DNA from: JADLBR01 sp964651705
GTDB taxonomy: Bacteria; Verrucomicrobiota; Verrucomicrobiia; JADLBR01
DNA length: 64,000 nt
Direction: 5' to 3'
NCBI GenBank assembly: GCA_964651705.1
Contig: CAZYWZ010000004.1
Span: 48,819 to 112,818 of the forward strand
This document shows, in pieces, positions 42,449 through 50,700 of this stretch. The first letter of the stretch is position 1, and every line of letters starts with the position of its first letter. The notes below the pieces were generated by a model. It was not told where the DNA came from and did not search any database. It saw only the letters and a program-made list of their open reading frames with translations. The position numbers and the translations under genes are program-made.

Positions 42449-43902
42449 GACCGGCCCTCGCATTCGCCGCCTGTTGCCTCGGCGCCCTCGCCCCCGCGTC
42501 GGGCCAGGAGCGCCCCAACATCGTGTTCATCCTCGCGGACGATCTCGCATGGTCCGACCTCGGCTGCCACGGGCATCCCTACCACCACACGCCAAACCTC
42601 GACCGGCTCGCAGGCGAGGGCGTGCGATTCACGCAGGCCTACGCCCCGGCACCGATCTGCTCGGCCTCGCGCGCCGCCATCCTCACCGGCAAGACTCCCG
42701 CCCGACTCGGCTTCGAGTTCGTCACGAAGGACAAACCCGGCTCCCAAGAACTCAACCAACCCCTGCGCTCGCCCCCCTTCACCCTGGACCTCCCCCTTGA
42801 AGAGGTCACGATCGCCGAGGTCTTGTCGGCGGCGGGCTATCGCACGGGTTTCTACGGCAAGTGGCACGTCAGCCGGCACCACGGGGGCTACCTCCGGTGG
42901 TCGCCAACCCACGGGCCCCTCCAACAGGGGTTTGCGGACGGTGACGAGGACTTCGGCAGCCATCCCTGGGCCTACCTGAAACGCGAGGGCAGAGAGTTCG
43001 CCGACCTCGCCGAGGGACAATTCCCACCCGATGCCCTCACCGACCAGACCATCGCCTTCCTCCGATCCAATCGGGAAACGCCCTTCTTCCTCTACTGGTC
43101 GCACTACTTCGTCCATGACCCCATCCACACGCGCTGCCGGTGGCTTCAGGAGAAATACCTCACCATGTTGCCGCCCGGCGCCGATGCGATACGCGCCACC
43201 TACGCCGCCATGGTGGAAACGCTGGACCATCAGATCGGCCGAGTCCTGCAGGCGCTCGATGACCTCCGCCTCGCCCCCCGCACCCTCGTCGTGTTCACGT
43301 CCGACAATGGGGGCCACCCCAACTACGCCGCCAACGGACCCCTGCGCGGCAGCAAATGGAATCTCTACGAGGGAGGCATCCGCGTCCCCATGATCGCCCG
43401 CTGGCCCGGCGTGATCCGGGCCGGCTCGGCATGCGCGGAACCCGTGACCGCCTGCGACCTATTCCCCACGTTCCGCGATGTCGCCCGCGTGCCCGCCGAC
43501 GGCATCCCTCGCGACGGGCAGAGCCTCATGCACCTGATGCGCGGCGAGACCCCGCCCAAAGAACCGCGCGCCCTCGTCTGGCACTTTCCCTACTACCACC
43601 CGGAGAAGAACTTCTCGGAACACCCCGCCCAGATCGGGGTGAATGACTTCGCCACAAGCCAGACGCGCCCGCACTCCGCCCTCCGCCTCGGCGACCACAA
43701 GCTCATCCACTTCTACGAGGATGATCGCGACGAGCTCTACGACCTCCACGCCGATCCCGGCGAACAACGCGATCGGGCCGCCGCCGATCCCGGACGGGCC
43801 ACGGCCCTGCGAAGCCACCTCGACGCATTACTTCGCGAGGTCAACGCCCGCCTGCCCATGCCAAACCCAACGCCCAAAGCGAAACCGAGAACCACCCCAT
43901 GA
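42445..43902 (+). CDS. Exported formylglycine sulfatase 3 (C-S-A-S-R variant)
   Basis: 485 residues, ATGA overlap. The signal peptide is M-R-P-A-L-A-F-A-A-C-C-L-G-A-L-A-P-A-S-G. P-N-I-V-F-I-L-A-D-D and S-D-L-G-C-H-G follow. The formylglycine site reads C-S-A-S-R (Cys72), with Ala in place of the usual Pro. This is a tolerated variant in Cys-type sulfatases and the rest of the active site is intact: G-K-W-H-V, S-D-N-G-G, and E-G-G-I-R-V-P. The overall pattern is that of arylsulfatase A-like enzymes. The C-terminal L-Y-D-L-x-x-D-P-G-E is the usual sulfatase end. Confidence 0.9.
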   Translation: MRPALAFAACCLGALAPASGQERPNIVFILADDLAWSDLGCHGHPYHHTPNLDRLAGEGVRFTQAYAPAPICSASRAAILTGKTPARLGFEFVTKDKPGSQELNQPLRSPPFTLDLPLEEVTIAEVLSAAGYRTGFYGKWHVSRHHGGYLRWSPTHGPLQQGFADGDEDFGSHPWAYLKREGREFADLAEGQFPPDALTDQTIAFLRSNRETPFFLYWSHYFVHDPIHTRCRWLQEKYLTMLPPGADAIRATYAAMVETLDHQIGRVLQALDDLRLAPRTLVVFTSDNGGHPNYAANGPLRGSKWNLYEGGIRVPMIARWPGVIRAGSACAEPVTACDLFPTFRDVARVPADGIPRDGQSLMHLMRGETPPKEPRALVWHFPYYHPEKNFSEHPAQIGVNDFATSQTRPHSALRLGDHKLIHFYEDDRDELYDLHADPGEQRDRAAADPGRATALRSHLDALLREVNARLPMPNPTPKAKPRTTP

Positions 43903-45368
43903 AGAACCCCATCCCCATCGCTGCCGCGCTGGTGGCCGCATCCTTGGCCGCCGCCGGATCGGCCAAGGGCGCCGAAAAGCCCAACGTCCTCTTCATCGCG
44001 GCCGACGACCTCCGCAATGACCTCGGCTGCTATGGCGACCCGCTCGTCAAATCACCAAACCTCGACCGGCTCGCCCGGCGCGGCATGGTCTTCGAACGGG
44101 CCTACTGCCAGCAGGCGGTCTGCAATCCCTCGCGCGCCTCGCTGCTCACCGGCAAACGCCCCGATACCCTCCGCATCTGGGACCTGCCCACCCACTTCCG
44201 CGCCAACGACCCCAAAGTGGTCACCCTGCCACAGCATTTCAAGAACCACGGCTACTTCACCCAGAACATCGGCAAGATATTCCACAATTGGATCCACGAG
44301 ATCGAGGGCGACCCCGATTCCTGGAGCGTGCCCGCCGTCTACCACTTCAACAATCACGGCGCCGACAAGCCGCAGGTCGCGGGCGAACTGCCGCCCAACT
44401 TCGCGGAGGACCCGAAATGCGAATGCCGCGACGTGCCCGACGAGGCGTACTTCGACGGGCGCATCGCCAATCTCGCCACCGAGGCCCTCCGGCAGATGAA
44501 GGAACGCGGCCAGCCCTTCTTCTTTGGCCTAGGGTTCTGGAAACCCCACTCCCCCTTCAACGCGCCCAAGCGCTATTGGGACCTATATCGCCGGGAGGAG
44601 GTGACGATGCCCGCGAACCCCGATTGGCCCACGGACGCCCCCCGAATCGCCTGGCACGACGCCCGCGAGATCCTCGGCGTCAAGGCCCGCAAACTCACGC
44701 CCGAGGCCGTCCGCGAAATCCGCCACGGCTACCTCGCCGCCATCTCGTACCTCGATGCCCAGATCGGCAAGGTCCTCGACGAACTCGATCGCCTCGGCCT
44801 GGCCGAGAACACGATCGTCGCCTTCTGGTCCGACCACGGCTACCATCTGGGCGAACACACGCTCTGGGCCAAGACCTCGAACTTTGAACTGGATGCCCGC
44901 GTCCCAATGATCATCGCCGCGCCCGGCATGCCCCGGGGAAACCGCACCCTCGCACTCGCCGAACTCCTCGACCTCTACCCCACGCTCGTGGAACTCTGCG
45001 CCCTGCCCGCCCCCGGCGCCCTCGATGGGATCAGCCTCATCCCGGCCCTCAGAGACCCCGGACAATCGGTCAGGCCCGCCGCCCTCACCCAGCACCCTCG
45101 CCCCGCTTACTACGACCGCGAGCCATCGAAAACCCCGACCGCCATGGGCTATTCCCTGCGGACCGACCGCTACCGGTACATCGAATGGCGCGACTGGAAG
45201 TCGGGCGATGTCATGGCCCGCGAACTCTACGACCACCAGGCCGACGACGCCGAGACACGCAACCTCGCCGCCGACCCCGCCCGCGACGCCGACATGCGGG
45301 AATGCGCCGCCGCCCTCCAACAATTCCGGCCCATTGTCCAACCCGGCTGGCAACCGACCATCCCCTGA
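43899..45368 (+). CDS. Exported sulfatase 4, iduronate-2-sulfatase-like
   Basis: 489 residues, ATGA overlap. The signal peptide includes A-A-A-L-V-A-A-S-L-A-A-A-G. P-N-V-L-F-I-A-A-D-D-L-R-N-D-L-G-C-Y-G is the opening of the iduronate-2-sulfatase group. The modification motif is C-N-P-S-R with Cys75. G-K-I-F-H-N-W, G-L-G-F-W-K-P-H-S-P-F-N-A-P-K and S-D-H-G-Y-H-L-G-E-H complete the active-site landmarks of that subfamily. It is last in the chain of overlapping genes, and the broken FAD oxidoreductase follows after 10 bases. In vivo substrate unknown; a sulfated uronic-acid-containing glycan is one possibility. Confidence 0.9.
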   Translation: MKNPIPIAAALVAASLAAAGSAKGAEKPNVLFIAADDLRNDLGCYGDPLVKSPNLDRLARRGMVFERAYCQQAVCNPSRASLLTGKRPDTLRIWDLPTHFRANDPKVVTLPQHFKNHGYFTQNIGKIFHNWIHEIEGDPDSWSVPAVYHFNNHGADKPQVAGELPPNFAEDPKCECRDVPDEAYFDGRIANLATEALRQMKERGQPFFFGLGFWKPHSPFNAPKRYWDLYRREEVTMPANPDWPTDAPRIAWHDAREILGVKARKLTPEAVREIRHGYLAAISYLDAQIGKVLDELDRLGLAENTIVAFWSDHGYHLGEHTLWAKTSNFELDARVPMIIAAPGMPRGNRTLALAELLDLYPTLVELCALPAPGALDGISLIPALRDPGQSVRPAALTQHPRPAYYDREPSKTPTAMGYSLRTDRYRYIEWRDWKSGDVMARELYDHQADDAETRNLAADPARDADMRECAAALQQFRPIVQPGWQPTIP

Positions 45369-45378
45369 GGACGCCCGG

Positions 45379-45768
45379 ATGAACCTATTTGCCCGAAGAG
45401 ATATTCTAAAGGGACTGACCCGCGCGGTCGTGCGGCGCGCGTCGTTCCCCATCGATATCCACAACCCCGACGGCATCGGTCAGGCGCAGGGCGTTTCCGC
45501 CGAACACCCGCTCGGCAAGGACCCGGCCGTGAAACCCTACGATATCCCCTACGACTGCCTCGTGCCCCTGCGCGTGGACGGCCTCCTCGTCGCCGGCCGC
45601 TGCATCAGCGGCACTCACGAGGCGATGGCCTCCTATCGCGTGCAGGTCATCGCCATGGGCATCGGCGTCGCCGCCGGCACCGCCGCCGCCCACGCCTCCC
45701 AACAGGACATCCAACCCCGCGATGCGGATGTCGCCAAAATTCAGGAAACGGTCTTCGAAGATGCCTGA
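45379..45768 (+). pseudogene. FAD-dependent oxidoreductase, C-terminal remnant
   Basis: 129 residues with AGGA eight bases before the ATG. The first 13 residues (M-N-L-F-A-R-R-D-I-L-K-G-L) look like the start of an exported oxidoreductase, then the sequence jumps to the family's C-terminal portion: F-P-I-D-I-H-N-P-D-G, then Y-D-I-P-Y-D-C-L-V-P-L-R-V-D-G-L-L-V-A-G-R-C-I-S-G-T-H-E-A. Full-length relatives have about 450 residues with an N-terminal G-x-G-x-x-G FAD site that is missing here. An internal deletion fusing the two ends is the simplest explanation, leaving an inactive protein. Confidence 0.75.
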
Positions 45769-45793
45769 CTCGAAAATACGTCGTAACTCTCTA

Positions 45794-45854
45794 GTAGCGA
45801 GGGGCCTTCGCCCTTCGGCGGCGGATAGGCCGAAGCCGGAAGCGGCTTCGCTAC
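45794..45854. repeat. GTAGCGA palindromic repeat, copy 1
   Basis: GTAGCGAGGGGCCTTCGCCC ... GGCCGAAGCC ... GGCTTCGCTAC, long inverted arms with an inner GGGC/GCCC hairpin. Related copies are at 55143-55245 and 59381-59455. Together with the next repeat it fills 45769-46174, where no gene is seen. Confidence 0.65.
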
Positions 45855-45939
45855 CATTTTCTTCCCCGGTGGTGCCCCGCGAGCGGGGCACGGGATCTGA
45901 CCTGAAACTTCCCCCCGGTGGCGTCTGGCACAGACGCCC

Positions 45940-46145
45940 TACAATTTTTTGTAGGCCGCCTGTGTCAGGCGGCTGCGGGAATGGAGTTTCCACATGAATG
46001 ATGCGGCGCGTCCGCGCGCCGGCGGCGGGGCTAGCCAGAATCTTCGCACCGCGCTGGCGAATGACCTGCCCGGCGGCCTTTTGGAGTGCGGCGTTGAAGC
46101 GCCGCTTTCGCTCCCCGAACGGCCCGGTCTGCGCCCGCCCCCAAA
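45940..46145. repeat. Composite dispersed repeat upstream of the symporter
   Basis: TTTTGTAGGCCGCCTGTGTC, AGGCGGCTGCGGGAATGG and GATGCGGCGCGTCCGCGCGC recur near 29150-29215. TTTGGAGTGCGGCGTTGAAG with CGCCGCTTTCGCTCCCCGAA at 46078-46117 is a palindromic form of the 9010 repeat family. Confidence 0.55.
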
Positions 46146-46174
46146 ATCGACAACCCAATAATCCTGAAGCACAC

Positions 46175-47707
46175 ATGAATCCCAACCCCCAACTCCCCCT
46201 CGCCGACCTCGCCGTCCTGGCCCTCTACCTCCTTGGCACCCTCGCGCTCGGCCTCTGGGTCGGGCGCCGCGGGCGCGACCCCGAGGGCTTCATGGCCGCC
46301 GGCCGCCGCGTCCCCGCCTGGGCCGTCGGCCTCACGATCTTCGGCACCTTCGTCAGCAGCATCAGCTTCCTCGCCCTCCCCGGCAAGTCCTTCGGCGGCG
46401 ACTGGAACCCGTTCGTCTTCAGCCTCTCCATCCCTCTCACCGCGTGGCTCGCGGTCCGCTTCTTCGTCCCGTTCTATCGCCGCTCCGGCAACCTCTCCGC
46501 CTACGCCCACCTCGAACAGCGCTTCGGCCCGTGGGCCCGCACGTACGCGGTCGTCTGCTACATCCTCGTCCAGATCGGTCGCACCGGGACCATCCTCTAT
46601 CTCCTCGCGCTCGCGCTCGCCCCGCTCACCGGCCTCGGCATCCCCACCCTCATCCTCATCGCGAGCGTCGCCGTCATCGCCTACACCCTCTTCGGTGGCA
46701 TGGAGGCCGTCATCTGGACCGACGTCGTCCAGAGCATCGTCCTCATCGGTGGGGCGCTGGCCTGCGTCGCCATCCTCCTCTTCGGCATGCCCCACGGCCC
46801 CGGTCAGCTCTTCGAGATCGCCGCCCAGCACCGCAAATTCTCCCTCGGCGACCTCGGCCCCTCCCTGAAGGCCTCCACCCTCTGGGTGGTCTTCGCCTAT
46901 GGCCTCTGCATCAACCTCCAGAACTTCGGCATCGACCAGAGCTACGTCCAAAGATACCACGCCGCCAAGGACGATGCCGCCGCCGCCCGCAGCGTCTGGC
47001 TCGGCGGCCTCCTCTACCTCCCCGTCTCCGCCATCTTCCTCTTCATCGGCACCGCCCTCTTCGCATACTACTCCGCCAGCCCCGACCTCCTCCCCACCTC
47101 GGTCGACGCCTCCAGCCGCCCCGACGCCGTCTTCCCCCACTTCATCGCCACCAGCCTCCCCGTCGGTGTCGCCGGGCTCGTCATCGCCGCCATCTTCGCC
47201 GCCGCCCAATCCACCGTCTCCGGCTCCATCAATTGCTCCGCCACCCTCGTCCTCTGCGACGTCTATCGCCGCTACTTCAACCCAAACGCCGACGACCGCT
47301 CCGCCATGCGCGTCCTCCGCGCCACCTCCCTCGCCTTCGGCATCCTCGGCACCGCCGCCGCCTTCTCCATGATGCATATCCGATCCGCCCTCGACGCCTG
47401 GTGGGACATCGCCGGCGCCTTCAGCGGCGGCATGCTCGGCCTCTTCCTCCTCGGTCAACTCTGCCCCTCCTGCTCTAGCCGCGCCGCCGCCAAGGGTACC
47501 ATCGTCGGGATCTTCGCCATCCTCATGCTAGCCTTGCCGCGCAATGCCCTGATAAACAAAATCTTAAATATCCCATCGATCCCCATGCACCCGCTGCTCA
47601 CCGTCGTCGTCGGCACCCTCGCCATCCTCGCCGCCGGCATCCTTTTCGCCTCCCTCGAGCGCCGACAGCCCCCGCCAACCGCCTCACAAGCCTCCCCCCC
47701 AACATAA
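46175..47707 (+). CDS. Sodium:solute symporter (SSS) family transporter
   Basis: 510 residues with about 13 predicted membrane helices. The family signature G-x-x-P-x-x-x-S-x-x-A is represented by F-M-A-A-G-R-R-V-P-A-W and the helix V-S-S-I-S-F-L-A-L-P-G-K-S-F. R-T-G-T-I-L-Y and Y-T-L-F-G-G-M-E-A-V-I-W-T-D fit the sugar/sialic-acid branch (NanT-SSS, SGLT-like). The ATG at 46175 follows a repeat-filled gap, so it may have its own promoter. It is the only transporter in the locus and probably imports the released monosaccharide, e.g. sialic acid; the substrate is inference from neighbours. Confidence 0.88.
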   Translation: MNPNPQLPLADLAVLALYLLGTLALGLWVGRRGRDPEGFMAAGRRVPAWAVGLTIFGTFVSSISFLALPGKSFGGDWNPFVFSLSIPLTAWLAVRFFVPFYRRSGNLSAYAHLEQRFGPWARTYAVVCYILVQIGRTGTILYLLALALAPLTGLGIPTLILIASVAVIAYTLFGGMEAVIWTDVVQSIVLIGGALACVAILLFGMPHGPGQLFEIAAQHRKFSLGDLGPSLKASTLWVVFAYGLCINLQNFGIDQSYVQRYHAAKDDAAAARSVWLGGLLYLPVSAIFLFIGTALFAYYSASPDLLPTSVDASSRPDAVFPHFIATSLPVGVAGLVIAAIFAAAQSTVSGSINCSATLVLCDVYRRYFNPNADDRSAMRVLRATSLAFGILGTAAAFSMMHIRSALDAWWDIAGAFSGGMLGLFLLGQLCPSCSSRAAAKGTIVGIFAILMLALPRNALINKILNIPSIPMHPLLTVVVGTLAILAAGILFASLERRQPPPTASQASPPT

Positions 47708-47713
47708 AAGCGC

Positions 47714-47742
47714 TTGTCAGCAACGGCTTTATCACTCATAGT
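47714..47742 (+). promoter_or_regulatory. Candidate sigma-70-type promoter
   Basis: TTGTCA (47714-47719), a 17-base spacer, then CATAGT (47737-47742), about 47 bases before the PEP-CTERM gene start. AAGCGCTT just upstream (47707-47714) is a LacI-type operator-like palindrome. Weak evidence. Confidence 0.3.
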
Positions 47743-47788
47743 CTAAAGTATCAAAATTGCCCATCCAATCAGCCGTGGCACCAAGAAG

Positions 47789-50700
47789 ATGAGGTGGCTG
47801 CAATACGCGGCGCTCGGCCTCTTGTTCTTCCTTTTCCCCCATCCGGGGTTGTTGGCACAAACCAACTACTCCATGGACGTGACCAGCGTCGCCCTCTCGC
47901 CGTACGACTGGGCCACGCCCTCGAACTGGGATCTCAATAGCGTCCCGGGCGTCGCCTTCGGCCTCGGAAGTTCGAACGATATCGCCACCATCAATTTCAA
48001 CGTCGGGGGCGCGCCATCGGTCACCTTCAGCGCCACCGAGTACATCTTCGCCACGCTCTCCATCACCGAGACCGGCTCCGCCAACTCCGATGGCAACTTT
48101 TTCGGCAACACCGGATTCACGAACTCGATCAGCGATCCCGCGCCCTATACGCAGACCGTCCAGCGCGTCGAGTACCTCAGCGGCGGGCGCCAGGTCGATT
48201 TCTATCAGGACGTCATCTTCCAGGACTGGACCGATGGCCGGGCCTTCGAGATCGACACCACCGGCGGCAGCAGCCTCGACTTTGGCGGCGGCATCGTCGG
48301 CACCGAGGGGCTCCGGATGATCGGCAACGATACGTTCTTCATCCGCGGCTACCAGATGACCTACGGCGCCGGCCTCTCCAACGGCCTCATCATGAGCGGC
48401 GAGGTCGGCGGATCCAAGAACTTCTATTTCGACACCAGCCAGGGCCCGGTCGTCCACTCCATCCCCAACCTCGTCATCGAGAACTCCGGCGCCGCCAACA
48501 TCGACTTCGGGCGCCTCGGCGGCACCAACACCGTCACGGTCAACATCAGCAACGTCTTCCTCGGCACCAACACCACCAATTTCCGCCTCGGCGGTGGCTC
48601 CGGCTCCGACGGCACCGAATTCACCACCGTCAACGTCCTCGGCCCAGTGGACTTCTCCAGCGCGAACGCCTCGGCCAACCGCACCATCTTCCTGGACTCG
48701 GTCTACGGGGGCGTCGTCAATTTCCACAGCAACATCGTCGTCAACCAGGACCTCGACGTCGCCCGCACGGTGCTCTGGAACGGCAACGGCGTCGCCCGCC
48801 TGTTCGCCGACATCATCCAGACCAACGGCACCCCAACCAGCCTCACCAACCGCCTCGACGGCGACAAGAGCCTCGTGGTCGAGATCGATGCCGAAAGTCG
48901 CCTCGGCACCGGGAACGTCGACATCCGCAACGGCTCCGTACTCCGGATGAACTACGACGTCTTCGGCGACGCCAACGGCTACCCCGGCTCCAGCTTCCGC
49001 TACGGCGAGAATGCCAACACCCATTTCGATTTCGCCACGGTCCAATCCGGCTTCTTCGACCCGATCGCCAACAACACCTCCTCCGCCCTCGTGATCCGCG
49101 CCTTCAACGGCCTCAGCGGAAACCTCTCCAACGCCGTCTTCTCCGGCGGTTCCCAGAACATCCTCTTCCAGACCAACGCCATCCTAGGCGAGCGCGCCAC
49201 GGTCTTGCCCTCCCGCGCCGATCTCGGCGGCGCCATTCTCTATCAGGGCATCCAGGACGCCGGGGGCACCTACACCAATATCGGCGATGACGGCGCCACC
49301 TCGATCTTTAAGGGCGTCGCCATCTCGGCCCTCACCCCCATGGGCAATGGCGACCTGCCCGTCTTGGACGACCCCATCAACGTGTCCTACCTCGAGGACA
49401 CCTTCCTCAGCGGCTTCTACGGACGCCTCACGGCCCGCCCCGGCCAAGACCTCGAGGTCCTCATCCCAGGCAACGTCTTCGTCTCCGCCAACTCCAACCC
49501 CCTCGGCGGCCCCAGCAACGCCTTCTTTAACGCCACCACCGGCGTCGCCAATTTCCGCGGGCCAGGCACCCTCTCCTTCCAGCGGCGCTACGGCATCGAC
49601 CCCTGGCAGGGCACCGTCACCAACCTCGTCCGCATCGGCCTCGACGGCGTCGCCGGACCCGAGAATCCCCTCGGCATCCAGAGCCGGAATTCCCTCATCG
49701 TCGACCTCATCGGCTCCGGCGCCCTCCCCCTCGGCAAGACCATGACCGTCCTCGACGGCCAGATCCGGGTCCGCGGCGGCGATAACCTCGGCGAGACCAC
49801 CGGCGCGACCAACACCACCCTCATCATCGGGGCCGGCGGGAGCATGCTCTCCGATGACGGCACCGGCAACAACGCCGGGACGATCACCATCAACCGCGGC
49901 AAGATCGTCTTCCAGGACGACGGGGCCCTCTACACCGGCACCCAGCCCGACCGGTTCAACGCGAATCAGGCCAACGTCTTCGCCGCGATGGAGTTCGGGC
50001 CCAATTCTCTCTTCATCATCAACGATGGGAGCTCCGGCACCGCTGGCGAAGCCGCGTACCGCGACCTCAATACCGACCTCTACACGCACATGCTGTCCAA
50101 CATGAATATCGTCATCGGCGACGACGGCATGCGCACGGCGCGCGTCGCCAACGCCACGGCATTCGCCATCGGCGACGGCAAACGCCTCACCCACGCTGCC
50201 AACAGCAACGGAAACCTCAACCGCCTCTTCACCATTTCCGGAAGCGTCACGACCGATGTCCCGGTCGTCGCCGTCGCCGGCTCCAGCAACGTCTTCATCA
50301 CCGCCTCGGGCGGCCGCACCTTCAACATCGGCGCCGACGTCATCACCACCAACTCGCTGCTGACAACTTTCAACAGTTTCACGAACCGGTTCATCACCGT
50401 CATCGACGATGGATCGAACCGCTCCAACGCGACCCAAAATGGCGGGGTGAACCTGACCGGCCCCACCAACCTCTTCCAGGCCATCCTGGTCCAGGGCGGC
50501 ACCGTCACCATCAACGGGACCAACGCCGTCGCCCACGACATCGAGTCCCGAGGCATGCGCGGCGCCACCGCCGCCCTCCGCTTCTGGTCCGACCTCAACA
50601 CCGTCAGCAATGCCCTCGCCACCGACGGCGGCGACATCTGGTTCGGCAACACCCCCGGCGACATCTCCATGATCTACGGCGACATCGTCATCCGCGAGAC

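Noticed and set aside
46031..47458. Minus-strand 475-codon acidic frame opposite the symporter
   Set aside because: Antisense shadow; no domain, extreme Glu/Asp/Gly content.
47707..47714. AAGCGCTT palindrome as a LacI-type operator controlling the surface protein
   Set aside because: Short palindrome, also found by chance near 63418; no LacI-family gene in the window, so kept only as a note.
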